Origin: an uncultured Lachnospiraceae bacterium
GTDB lineage: Bacteria > Bacillota > Clostridia > Lachnospirales > Lachnospiraceae
Direction: 5' to 3'
Length of the DNA stretch: 53,997 nucleotides
Assembly (NCBI GenBank): GCA_902762955.1
Contig: CACWQH010000013.1
Coordinates: 1-53,997 of the forward strand
Positions within the stretch are counted from its first letter, which is position 1. Each line of letters starts with the position of its first letter. This document shows, piece by piece, positions 17,643 to 26,358 of this stretch. Both the position numbers and the translations under genes were made by a program. Below the pieces are notes generated by a model. That model was not told the DNA's origin. It ran no database searches and was given only the letters and a program-made list of their open reading frames with translations.

Positions 17643-19244
17643 ATGAGAGAATGGTTCAGGCAGCTGCCTGCAAGAATAGTTGAATTTTGGAACAGATATA
17701 CAGCAAGACAGAAGGCTTTGTTTTTTTCTGTAGTGGCAGCGGTTATTATTACTCTTGTCGCTCTTTTTGCTATTCTTAACAGAACTTCATATACAAGACT
17801 TGCAACCTTTGATAACTCTGCACAGACCGCAGAGGCAGAGACCCTTTTGCAGGAAAACGGAATAACTCACAGGGTTTCGGACGATGCTTTAAGCATAGAT
17901 GTTGATGAGAAGCAGATCGCCGAAGCAAGACTTTTATTGGGACAAAACGGTATAAGTGCAACTGCCAGCAGTGTTGATAATGACTGGCTTCTCAATAACA
18001 GCTTCAGCACAACGGATTCTGAGAGAAAGCTTAAGGCTAAGATAAAGCTTGAGGCGGATATGGCAGCCGATATTAAGAGCATGGAAGGTGTGTCTGCGGC
18101 ATCTGTAACTATTGATTTGCCTGATACAAACAGCTCTATTTATAATAATGAAAAGAGTACGTCTGTTAGCATTATGATTACAACCAACAGCAATTTTAAG
18201 GCTGAAAATGTCCAGGGTATAGCAGAGTATGCCAGAACATGTGTAGGTAATGATGATACAAACAATATTACAATTATTGATAAACAGGGCTCACTTTTGT
18301 TTTCGGGAGCTAACAGTTCATCAGCACTTACATCAACACTTCTTGTAGAGCAGCAGGTTGAAGAATATTATAATAGTAAACTTTGGAATCTTATGGTTAA
18401 CTCGGGAGTTTATGATGATGTTTCCGTTTCTTCAAACCTTGATATAAATATAAGCAATAAGGAAGTAAAAAATATCAAATATTATACAAATACCGACGAC
18501 GATACAGGTCCTAAAGAGACTTACTATTATTATCTTGCGGAAAATGTTGATGGAACCGGAGGCGTAGTCGGTACGGATGCTAACGGTGAAGAGATAACAG
18601 ATTACAATCTTTTGGATGAAGCAAACTCAGAGTCGACACTTACGCTTATAAAAGAAACTTATGCTACAAGCAGTACAGAAACAAAAACGGTTGAACCTGT
18701 AGGAAGTGTTGATCTTGCCAATTCAAGTCTTTCGTTATATCTTACAAAATATGCTGTGTATAATGAGGAAGAACTCGAAGAACAGGGCTTGCTTGAAGAT
18801 ATGACTTTCTCAGAGTATAAGCAGGCAAATTCTGAACCGGTCGAAAACCTCAATCCGCCTGAGATAATATCGCTGTTATCAAAGGGTACAGGTATAAAAG
18901 AGGCTAATATATATGTTATAGAAAGAACGGTTCCGATATTTTATCCTAAGGAAAAGAAATCGGTTCCTGTACAAAGTATTCTCTCAATAGTGCTTGCGGT
19001 TATAATCGGTTTATTGCTTCTGTTTGTGGTATTTAGAAGCATGAAGGCGGAGGAAGTTGTAGAAACTGAGCCGGAGCTTTCTGTTGAAACGCTTCTTGCT
19101 ACCACAAAAGAAAATCAGACGCTTGACGATATCGAGTTTGGTGAAAGCTCGGCTTCCAAGAGTCAAATTGAGAAGTTTGTCGATGAAAATCCTGAGGCAG
19201 TTGCATTGTTACTTAGAAACTGGTTAAATGATGAATGGGAGTGA
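17643..19244 (+). CDS. fliF: Flagellar MS-ring protein FliF
   Basis: A 533-residue MS-ring protein. One membrane helix lies near residues 24-46, ring-building modules follow (YscJ/FliF-like, with TRLATFDNSAQTAEAETLL), and a second membrane helix is near 443-465. The cytoplasmic tail that binds FliG is at the C terminus. It is the inner-membrane platform on which the rotor and export gate assemble. The gene begins 21 bases after fliE and ends six bases before fliG. Confidence 0.96.
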   Translation: MREWFRQLPARIVEFWNRYTARQKALFFSVVAAVIITLVALFAILNRTSYTRLATFDNSAQTAEAETLLQENGITHRVSDDALSIDVDEKQIAEARLLLGQNGISATASSVDNDWLLNNSFSTTDSERKLKAKIKLEADMAADIKSMEGVSAASVTIDLPDTNSSIYNNEKSTSVSIMITTNSNFKAENVQGIAEYARTCVGNDDTNNITIIDKQGSLLFSGANSSSALTSTLLVEQQVEEYYNSKLWNLMVNSGVYDDVSVSSNLDINISNKEVKNIKYYTNTDDDTGPKETYYYYLAENVDGTGGVVGTDANGEEITDYNLLDEANSESTLTLIKETYATSSTETKTVEPVGSVDLANSSLSLYLTKYAVYNEEELEEQGLLEDMTFSEYKQANSEPVENLNPPEIISLLSKGTGIKEANIYVIERTVPIFYPKEKKSVPVQSILSIVLAVIIGLLLLFVVFRSMKAEEVVETEPELSVETLLATTKENQTLDDIEFGESSASKSQIEKFVDENPEAVALLLRNWLNDEWE

Positions 19245-19250
19245 TGATAA

Positions 19251-20267
19251 ATGGCAGTCAAATCAATAGAAGATATATCCGGCGTTCAAAAAGCTGCCGT
19301 TTTACTTATAGCTCTTGGACCGGAGCGTTCAGCACAGGTTTTTAAACATCTTAAAGATGAAGAGATAGAACAGCTTACCCTTGAAATTGCCAATACAAGA
19401 AGTGTTCCTGCTGATGTAAAAGAGATGGTTATGGATGAATTCTATGAAATCTGTCTTGCACAGCAGTATATCGCAGAGGGTGGTATAGCTTATGCCAAGC
19501 AGCTTCTTGATGCTGCACTTGGAGAGGACAGAGCCAAGACTGTTATCGGTAAACTTACGGCGTCTCTTCAGGTTAGGCCGTTTGAGTTTGTCAGAAAGGC
19601 AGATGCTTCACAGCTTCTTAACTTTATACAGGATGAGCATCCTCAGACTATAGCACTTATACTCGCATATCTTTCTCCTGCACAATCTGCGGCGGTTGTC
19701 AGTGCGCTTCCTCCTGAAAAACAGGCTGATGTAGCAAAGAGAATTGCGGTTATGGACAGAACAAGCCCGGATGTAATTAAAGAGGTTGAGGCAGTGCTTG
19801 AAAAGAAACTTTCTTCGCTTGTAAATCAGGATTATACCATTGTTGGTGGTGTTGAATCTATTGTTAATATACTTAATACTGTAGACAGAAGTACAGAAAA
19901 GCATATCATGGAAACTCTTGAGGTTGAAGATCCGGAGCTTGCGGATGAAATCAGAAGAAGAATGTTTGTATTCGAGGATATTCTTACTCTTGATAACAGG
20001 GCTATTCAGACCGTACTTCGTGAGGTTGACAATAACGAGCTTGCTATTGCTCTTAAAAATGCAAATGAAGATGTTCAGAAGGTTATCTTCGACAACCTTT
20101 CATCACGTCTTGCTTCCATGATAAAGGAAGATATGGAATTTATGGGACCTGTACGTCTTAAGGACGTAGAAGATGCACAGCAAAAGATTGTTAATATCAT
20201 CAGAAAGCTTGAGGATTCAGGTGAAATCGTTATTTCACGTGGTGGAGGTGACGAGATAATTGTCTAG
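19251..20267 (+). CDS. fliG: Flagellar motor switch protein FliG
   Basis: A 338-residue rotor protein with all three domains: FliGN (residues ~10-100), FliGM with the EHPQTIALILAYL motif, and FliGC, which carries the charged torque helix. It contacts MotA, FliF and FliM and converts proton flow to rotation. It overlaps the fliH start by eight bases, implying translational coupling. Confidence 0.97.
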   Translation: MAVKSIEDISGVQKAAVLLIALGPERSAQVFKHLKDEEIEQLTLEIANTRSVPADVKEMVMDEFYEICLAQQYIAEGGIAYAKQLLDAALGEDRAKTVIGKLTASLQVRPFEFVRKADASQLLNFIQDEHPQTIALILAYLSPAQSAAVVSALPPEKQADVAKRIAVMDRTSPDVIKEVEAVLEKKLSSLVNQDYTIVGGVESIVNILNTVDRSTEKHIMETLEVEDPELADEIRRRMFVFEDILTLDNRAIQTVLREVDNNELAIALKNANEDVQKVIFDNLSSRLASMIKEDMEFMGPVRLKDVEDAQQKIVNIIRKLEDSGEIVISRGGGDEIIV

Positions 20268-21036
20268 TCTTTATAAATCCGGTTTTGTTAATCTCGCGGG
20301 TTCTGATGCAGCTCCTTTTATTATTGATGCCAATACAAGAGTTATCGGAGGTGCCCCTAAGGAGCAGGAAGCTGCTCAAGAGTCCTTGGGAGATACTGCT
20401 GAACAATACAGAACACCTGAAAATCAGGCTCTGTTGGATGATGCTATGGATAAGGCTAAGGAATTAAGGGATGATGCCAGATCAAAAGCCAATAAAATAG
20501 TTGAAGACGCTTGGCAGGAAGCTGAAGCTATCAAGGAAAATGCTTATAAGGAAGGTTATGAGCATGGGCTTGAGGATGGCAATATGGAAGCTATGAAAAG
20601 GGCTGATGAATATCTTGTCAATATAAAAAATGAGCAGGAAGAGGCTAAAGCGAGAATGTTTGCCAAAAATGAGGCATATCTTGATGATGCCGAAAGAAAG
20701 CTGGTTAATCTTACCTGTGATTTGATAAAGAAAATATCAGGAATTGTTGTAGATGACTATAAGCCGGTCATGCTTAATATGATAAACAATGCATTGAATG
20801 ATGTTGAATCAACAACAAAATATACGATTAAGGTTTGTGAAGAAAGCTATACCTATGTATCTGATAACAGTGAGAGAATTGTGGGAGCAGCAAATCCCAA
20901 TATTACCATTGATGTATTTGCTGACCCCAAGCTTGAAAAAGGTCAGTGTATCATAGAAACCGATAACGGTATTATTAATTTATCGATGGATATTCAGATA
21001 CAGAATCTTATTACTGCATTTAAAATGCTGTCTTAG
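20260..21036 (+). CDS. fliH: Flagellar assembly protein FliH
   Basis: A 258-residue FliH, the regulator/stator of the export ATPase FliI. The middle is a charged coiled coil (about residues 60-150), and the C-terminal domain resembles the V-type ATPase E subunit. The TTG at 20260 is inside the end of fliG (stop at 20265); GGAGGTG in fliG serves as ribosome site. A hairpin with T run follows immediately. Confidence 0.88.
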   Translation: MSSLYKSGFVNLAGSDAAPFIIDANTRVIGGAPKEQEAAQESLGDTAEQYRTPENQALLDDAMDKAKELRDDARSKANKIVEDAWQEAEAIKENAYKEGYEHGLEDGNMEAMKRADEYLVNIKNEQEEAKARMFAKNEAYLDDAERKLVNLTCDLIKKISGIVVDDYKPVMLNMINNALNDVESTTKYTIKVCEESYTYVSDNSERIVGAANPNITIDVFADPKLEKGQCIIETDNGIINLSMDIQIQNLITAFKMLS

Positions 21037-21053
21037 TATAATAAAAATATAAT

Positions 21054-21077
21054 CCCCGGTTTTTAATCGGGGTTTTT
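21054..21077 (+). terminator. Terminator-like hairpin between fliH and fliI
   Basis: CCCCG (21054-21058) pairs with CGGGG (21068-21072), followed by five T. Only five GC pairs, so leaky at best; it may adjust the ratio of upstream to downstream transcripts. Confidence 0.5.
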
Positions 21078-21104
21078 AAAATAATATAAAAGAGAAGATG
21101 TGTT

Positions 21105-22427
21105 ATGAGTGAAGAATTCAGACATGAATTTAATATACAGAAGTATTATAATCTCCTTGACAGAGATTATGTAATGAGCTTTGGTAAGGTTAGTAAAATC
21201 GTTGGCCTTACTATGGAATCCTTTGGCCCTCCTTGTAAGCTTAATGACCTTTGCGAGGTAATTTCAAAGGATGGCACCAATAAGGTAATGGCAGAGGTTG
21301 TCGGTTTCAGGGATAACAAGGTTTTGCTTATGCCTTTTGATGTTGTAGACGGAATAGGACTTGGAGCTATAGTTAAAAATACCGGCGAAGTACTTACCGT
21401 TAAGGTCGGACCGCAGCTTTTGGGAAAGGTTCTTGATGGAATCGGCAGACCTATGGATGGAAGCACATTGGAATACGAGGAAGAGTATCCTATAGATAAT
21501 TCTCCACCTGATCCTTTGCAAAGAAAACTTATTTCCGAGGTTTTGCCACTTGGAGTAAAGGCTGTTGACGGACTTTTGACAATAGGAAAGGGACAAAGAG
21601 TCGGAATATTTGCAGGTAGTGGTGTTGGAAAAAGTACATTACTTGGTATGTTTGCCAGAAATACCAGGGCGGATATAAATGTTATAGCTCTTATCGGAGA
21701 GCGAGGCAGAGAGGTTGGAGAATTTATAGAGCGTGACCTTGGAGAAGAGGGTTTAAAAAGGTCTGTGCTTGTTATTGCGACTTCTGATAAGCCGGCTCTT
21801 ATTCGTAATAAAGCGGCTAAAACCGCAACAGCAATAGCGGAATATTTCAGGGATCAGGGTAAGGATGTTCTTTTGATGATGGACTCACTTACACGTTTTT
21901 CCATGGCTCAAAGGGAGATAGGACTTGCTTCGGGTGAGCCTCCGGTTACCAGAGGTTATCCGCCTTCGGTTTATTCGGAGCTTCCTAAGGTTTTGGAAAG
22001 GGCAGGTAATACATTTAAGGGTTCGATAACCGGTCTTTATACAGTCCTTGTAGACGGTGATGATTTTAACGAACCTATTACAGATACGGCAAGAGGTATC
22101 CTTGATGGACATATAGTACTTTCCAGAAAACTCGGTCATAAAAATCATTATCCTGCTATTGATATACTTGCGAGTATTTCACGTTGCATGAGCGCAATTG
22201 CCACAAAGGAGCATAAGGCTGCAGCGGGAAAATTAAAAAATGTTCTTGCGACATATAATGATGCCGAAGATCTGATTAATATCGGCGCATACAGGTCGGG
22301 TTCGAATCCTGATATTGATTATGCTATTACCAAGATAAATAAGGTTAATCAGTTTTTGATGCAGGACGTTGATTCTAAATTTTTGATTGATGATGAGCTT
22401 AATATGCTCAATGAAATATTTGAGTGA
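21105..22427 (+). CDS. fliI: Flagellum-specific ATPase FliI
   Basis: A 440-residue hexameric ATPase of the type III export system, homologous to F1 beta. Walker A is GSGVGKST (residues 171-178), followed by IGERGREVGEFIERDLG and MMDSLTRFSMAQREIGLA. It unfolds and delivers rod, hook and filament subunits to the gate. Length is typical. Confidence 0.97.
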   Translation: MSEEFRHEFNIQKYYNLLDRDYVMSFGKVSKIVGLTMESFGPPCKLNDLCEVISKDGTNKVMAEVVGFRDNKVLLMPFDVVDGIGLGAIVKNTGEVLTVKVGPQLLGKVLDGIGRPMDGSTLEYEEEYPIDNSPPDPLQRKLISEVLPLGVKAVDGLLTIGKGQRVGIFAGSGVGKSTLLGMFARNTRADINVIALIGERGREVGEFIERDLGEEGLKRSVLVIATSDKPALIRNKAAKTATAIAEYFRDQGKDVLLMMDSLTRFSMAQREIGLASGEPPVTRGYPPSVYSELPKVLERAGNTFKGSITGLYTVLVDGDDFNEPITDTARGILDGHIVLSRKLGHKNHYPAIDILASISRCMSAIATKEHKAAAGKLKNVLATYNDAEDLINIGAYRSGSNPDIDYAITKINKVNQFLMQDVDSKFLIDDELNMLNEIFE

Positions 22428-22438
22428 TTGATAATGCT

Positions 22439-22458
22439 TAAGCGATTGAAAACGCTTA
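22439..22458 (+). other. Small hairpin between fliI and fliJ
   Basis: TAAGCG (22439-22444) and CGCTTA (22453-22458) with an A-rich 8-base loop; no T run. It may be a processing or stabilising hairpin. Confidence 0.35.
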
Positions 22459-22489
22459 GTAAAGTTATTACAATTTGTTTGGAGGTATA

Positions 22490-22948
22490 ATGGCTAAATT
22501 TATATACCGCATGCAAAATATTCTTGATATCAAGCTTAAACTTGAGGAAGCTGCAAAACAGGAATATGCCAATGCAAGACATGCTCTAAATGTCGAAGAA
22601 GATAAGCTTTCGGCTCTTCATAACAGAAAAGATGAGTATCATAAAATATATCTGGAGGCTTTAAACGGAAAGCTTGATTTGCTGGAAATATCCGAGTGTG
22701 AAAACGCCATGGATGTTATGGATGATATGATAGCAGATCAGGAAGAATGTGTAAAAAAAGCCAGTAAGGAATTGGAAAAGGCAAGACAAAAGCTTAATTC
22801 GGTTATGCAGGAAAGAAAGATGCATGAAAGACTCAAGGAACAAAAATTTGACGAATTTGTAACTGAACTTAATGCCCAGGAGGGCAAGGAAACGGACGAG
22901 GTTGCTAGCTATCAGTTTAACAGTAAGAAACCTGATGGGGAGGAATAA
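22490..22948 (+). CDS. fliJ: Flagellar export chaperone FliJ
   Basis: A 152-residue, almost entirely coiled-coil protein, matching FliJ in size and position after fliI. FliJ is the stalk of the export ATPase and also escorts chaperones. It opens with MAKFIYRMQNILDIKLKLEE, typical of the family. The ATG at 22490 follows GGAGG; an upstream TTG lies in the ribosome site. Confidence 0.88.
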   Translation: MAKFIYRMQNILDIKLKLEEAAKQEYANARHALNVEEDKLSALHNRKDEYHKIYLEALNGKLDLLEISECENAMDVMDDMIADQEECVKKASKELEKARQKLNSVMQERKMHERLKEQKFDEFVTELNAQEGKETDEVASYQFNSKKPDGEE

Positions 22949-22951
22949 AAA

Positions 22952-23686
22952 ATGGCAAAAGAAAAAAGAGACAGAGAAGGAAAGAAAGGCATAGGAGCAT
23001 CCGCTATAGCTATAATGGTGCTTATTATCCTGTTTTTTCTTACCTTAATGGCTTTGTTGATAAAATGCGATGTCGGAGGCTTTGGAAGTGAAGTTTTAAG
23101 ACCTGTTTTTAAAGATGTTCCGATAATAAACAAGATTTTGCCGGATGCTTCTGATGAGGAAGTGGCAAAGGAAAGTGATTATCCTTATAACACTTTAGCA
23201 GAGGCTTTGGACCAGATTAAAATCATGGATGAGCAGTTAAATGCAAAGGATGCGGAGATTCTTGGTTTGAACGATAAGGTGGCTGAACTTCAGTCAGAGG
23301 TTGACCAGTTGACCGTATATAAAACAGAGCAGGAAGACTTTGAAGCGAAAAAAAATCAATTTTATGATGAAATAGTCTATGGAGATTCCGCTCCGGATGC
23401 CGATACATATATTGAGTGGTATAACGAAATCAGTCCCGAACGTGCCGAGGAAATATATGCAAGCATGATTTCGGCAAGGCAGGCAGATGATGAAATTCTT
23501 GAACTTGCCAAGACCTATGAGGATATGAAAGCGAAAAATGCAGCTGATATCCTGCAGAGCATGAAAAATGATTTGGATACGGTAGCGCTTATAATGAACA
23601 ATATGAGTGCTGAGAAAAGGGCGGATGTACTTGCGGCTATGGATCCTGAATTTGCGGCAAGCATAACCAAAAAGTTATTACCTTAG
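22952..23686 (+). CDS. MotE/YlxF-like flagellar protein with MgtE-N type domain
   Basis: A 244-residue protein with one N-terminal membrane helix (residues ~16-37), an extracytoplasmic coiled coil (about 85-135) and a C-terminal region resembling the MgtE N domain (NDLDTVALIMNNMSAEKRADVLAAM). Position between fliJ and fliK equals ylxF of Bacillus; in Helicobacter the related MotE/FlbB-type proteins support the stator. It starts three bases after fliJ. Confidence 0.78.
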   Translation: MAKEKRDREGKKGIGASAIAIMVLIILFFLTLMALLIKCDVGGFGSEVLRPVFKDVPIINKILPDASDEEVAKESDYPYNTLAEALDQIKIMDEQLNAKDAEILGLNDKVAELQSEVDQLTVYKTEQEDFEAKKNQFYDEIVYGDSAPDADTYIEWYNEISPERAEEIYASMISARQADDEILELAKTYEDMKAKNAADILQSMKNDLDTVALIMNNMSAEKRADVLAAMDPEFAASITKKLLP

Positions 23687-23713
23687 CTCAATATATCAGA
23701 AAGGAGAAAGTTT

Positions 23714-25234
23714 ATGGCGATTTCTACAAAAGGAATTAGTCAGGTTGATTTATCTTCCGGTATAAAGTCTAAAAACAATCTAAAATCTAAAGCGGAAGAA
23801 GGGGCAGTTGATTCGTTTTCAAGCCTCATCAATATGTCTTCCGGAAATTTCAAGGATGAAAATAATAAGATTTCAGATAATGCTGTAACGGCTAATAATT
23901 CAGTTGAAGTATCAGATAATGTAAAGGCTGATAAATATTCAAATGACAAACAAAATGATAATAAAATCACCGACAGTAAAGCGGATTCTGATAAAAAAAT
24001 AGATACCAGGGATGGTGCAAAGACGGATAAGGCAAACAAAGATGTGTCCAAGGCAGAAGAGACTGTAGCTGATAACAAAGCATTAAAAACTGTTACGGAC
24101 AATGGCTCGGATTCAGATGTTTCGAATCCGGATAAAATCGAAGATTTGGCAGAGCAGCTTGCCGGACTTATCAATCAGATCAGAGACATTCTTAAAGAGT
24201 TACTGGGTATAGGTGATGAGGAGATAGAAGATTCAATTTCAGCACTTGATATGAATTTTTCAGATCTTCTCGATACTGAAAATGTAAGCGAATTTGTTCT
24301 TTTTAACCAGGGTGCGACAGAGGTGGATATTCTTATAGACGAACAGCTTGCAACTTTGGTAAATGATATCACCACTGAAATCAGTGATGCAATAGCATCA
24401 TTTGAAGCATTTGATGTAGCGGCTTTGAGTGATTTGGATGAGGAAACAGTAAATATTCCGTTAAATGAAGAAAACTTTGTTGATGCTAAAGAATTGCTTA
24501 ACAGAGCAAATGAAATAGTTGTTTCTTCAGAGGATGATAAGGTAGCTGAAACAGTTAAAGAGGATGGCACGGATGGTTCATTTATTCCTGAAAATGCCGA
24601 TAATAATATTAGTGATGCTCTTAACAATGCAGTTACAGTTAGCGGAGAAAAATCCGACAATAAAAATTCTTCATCACAGGATTTCGGTTCAACTAATGAA
24701 AGCATAATCAATAATTTGAACAATGCAGTTAACAACGTTATCCAGGAGGGTGTCGAGGAAACAGGCGGATTTACTGAAGGAATATCTCAGGCGGACATTA
24801 TCAGACAGGTAGTGGATGAGATTAAGGCTAATATTACAAATGATGTTTCAACACTTGAAATGAGACTTAATCCCGAAAGCTTAGGAAAGGTTCAGATAAC
24901 AGTAAGCTCAAGAAACGGTGTGATGCAGGCACAGATTGTTGCCGAAACAGAGGCGGCTAAAAACGCTATAGAAGAAAATATAGCAACCTTAAGAGAAACC
25001 TTAAATAATCAGGATTTGAAGGTTGAGGACGTAGAGGTTACAATTGCATCGCAGGGCTTCTTTGATGATCGTGGACAGGATATGCCGGATGAAAATACCG
25101 ATAATCAATCTGCAAATGGAAGGAATATAAGAGTAAATTCAGGCAGTGATATACCTGATGATGCTTCTGAGGAAGAGCAGCTTGAAACTGAGATGATGAG
25201 AGCTCAGGGAAACAGCGTAAGCTATACAATCTAG
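23714..25234 (+). CDS. fliK: Flagellar hook-length control protein FliK
   Basis: A 506-residue protein. The first ~350 residues are low-complexity, Ser/Asn/Asp/Lys-rich and probably a disordered ruler. The Flg_hook domain follows at about 360-450, centred on LEMRLNPESLGKVQITV (near 381) and VEVTIASQG. FliK measures hook length and switches the export gate. High variability of the N-terminal part is normal for the family. Confidence 0.92.
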   Translation: MAISTKGISQVDLSSGIKSKNNLKSKAEEGAVDSFSSLINMSSGNFKDENNKISDNAVTANNSVEVSDNVKADKYSNDKQNDNKITDSKADSDKKIDTRDGAKTDKANKDVSKAEETVADNKALKTVTDNGSDSDVSNPDKIEDLAEQLAGLINQIRDILKELLGIGDEEIEDSISALDMNFSDLLDTENVSEFVLFNQGATEVDILIDEQLATLVNDITTEISDAIASFEAFDVAALSDLDEETVNIPLNEENFVDAKELLNRANEIVVSSEDDKVAETVKEDGTDGSFIPENADNNISDALNNAVTVSGEKSDNKNSSSQDFGSTNESIINNLNNAVNNVIQEGVEETGGFTEGISQADIIRQVVDEIKANITNDVSTLEMRLNPESLGKVQITVSSRNGVMQAQIVAETEAAKNAIEENIATLRETLNNQDLKVEDVEVTIASQGFFDDRGQDMPDENTDNQSANGRNIRVNSGSDIPDDASEEEQLETEMMRAQGNSVSYTI

Positions 25235-25239
25235 TATTT

Positions 25240-25256
25240 TAAGCAAAAAGTGCTTA
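25240..25256 (+). other. Small hairpin between fliK and flgD
   Basis: TAAGCA (25240-25245) and TGCTTA (25251-25256) with a 5-base loop. It resembles the fliI-fliJ hairpin and lacks a T run. Confidence 0.3.
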
Positions 25257-25287
25257 TTGATAAATTATAAGAAAGGAGAAAAAAGAT

Positions 25288-25836
25288 ATGGCAATTGATT
25301 CAGCATTAAGCGGAGTAGCGGCAGCATCTTCATCCTATCATGCATCAGGAAAGACTGATTCAAAATCAAGCTCTGACCTTGATAAAGATGCTTTCTTACA
25401 GCTTCTCGTTACACAGATGAAGTATCAGGATCCTATGAATCCTGGAGACAGTACAGAATATATGTCACAGCTTGCTCAGTATTCATCTCTTGAAGCAACC
25501 ATGAATATCGGGGATGCTATAGATAAGAGCAACGGACTTAATCTTGTTGGACAGTATGTAATAATGAACACAACCGATTCAAGTGGAAATGCTTCTATGA
25601 TAAGCGGACTTGTTCAGTATGCTACCGTTAAAAACGGAGAGGTTATGGTATCAATAAATGATACATATTATCCTGCAAGTGATTTGGATTCTGTTGTAGA
25701 TTATGATTATTATATGTTCCTTCAGGAGCATGCAGGTGATGCGGCTAAGACTGATGAACAGGCAAACAAAGAAAGTAATACGGCAAACTCAGTAGCAGAC
25801 AGTGGCTCTGCAGCAGAAAAAACTGAAGAAGCATAG
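25288..25836 (+). CDS. flgD: Hook-capping protein FlgD
   Basis: A 182-residue scaffold protein that caps the growing hook. The N-terminal conserved stretch KDAFLQLLVTQMKYQDPMNP (about residues 32-51) and SLEATMNIG are clear. The chain is shorter than proteobacterial FlgD, as usual in clostridia, and ends in an Ala/Ser/Glu-rich tail. AAGGAG precedes the ATG. Confidence 0.93.
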   Translation: MAIDSALSGVAAASSSYHASGKTDSKSSSDLDKDAFLQLLVTQMKYQDPMNPGDSTEYMSQLAQYSSLEATMNIGDAIDKSNGLNLVGQYVIMNTTDSSGNASMISGLVQYATVKNGEVMVSINDTYYPASDLDSVVDYDYYMFLQEHAGDAAKTDEQANKESNTANSVADSGSAAEKTEEA

Positions 25837-25867
25837 TGATTATAATATTTATAAAGGTGGAGATATT

Positions 25868-26260
25868 ATGGAAGGTTTAAATTCGAGGCCCATCTCTATT
25901 GAACAGGCAAAAGATTTATATCTTCATAGCAAGGAAGCCGTTAATAATGAAAAAGCCACCGAAACAAATTCATTTCAGGACATTTTAAAAGAAAAAGCGG
26001 AAAGCCTTGATGATGTTAAATTTTCAAAGCACGCAAACCAAAGACTTGAAAGCAGAAATATTATTCTTTCCAATGACCAGAAAATAAGATTAAATGAAGG
26101 TGTTGAGAAGGCAAGAGATAAAAGCATAAATGAGACACTTGTAATGATGGATAATCTGGCATTTATAGTAAATGTAAAGAATAATATGGTGGTTACAGCT
26201 TTGGAACAAAATGAAGATAGCAATGTCTTTACCAATATTGATGGAGCAGTAATAGTGTAA
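25868..26260 (+). CDS. Flagellar operon protein, TIGR02530-like
   Basis: A 130-residue cytosolic protein with the conserved centre VKFSKHANQRLESRNI and DNLAFIVNVKNNMVVTAL, matching the small flagellar-operon family found between flgD and flgE in many gram-positives. The function is unknown. ATG at 25868 has AAGGTGGAG upstream; earlier in-frame starts overlap flgD and are unlikely. Confidence 0.8.
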   Translation: MEGLNSRPISIEQAKDLYLHSKEAVNNEKATETNSFQDILKEKAESLDDVKFSKHANQRLESRNIILSNDQKIRLNEGVEKARDKSINETLVMMDNLAFIVNVKNNMVVTALEQNEDSNVFTNIDGAVIV

Positions 26261-26269
26261 CTTTTGATT

Positions 26270-26335
26270 AAGCCGGACCGAAACATCCGAAAAGGATTGC
26301 AAGGAGGCTTCATATCCCGGAATGACAGAAGGGAT
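26270..26335 (+). ncRNA. Structured leader upstream of flgE
   Basis: AAGCC (26270-26274) closes with GGCTT (26306-26310) around the inner hairpin ATCC-GAAAA-GGAT (26285-26297); a second stem ATCCC / GGGAT (26314-26318, 26331-26335) follows. The AGGAGG of flgE lies just beyond. No known riboswitch consensus was recognised. Confidence 0.35.
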
Positions 26336-26358
26336 TTAAAAACAGGAGGAATAAAGTT

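Noticed and set aside
24175-24735. Leftward frame of 186 codons inside fliK
   Set aside because: Ser/Leu-rich shadow of the low-complexity fliK coding strand; no ribosome site and no family.
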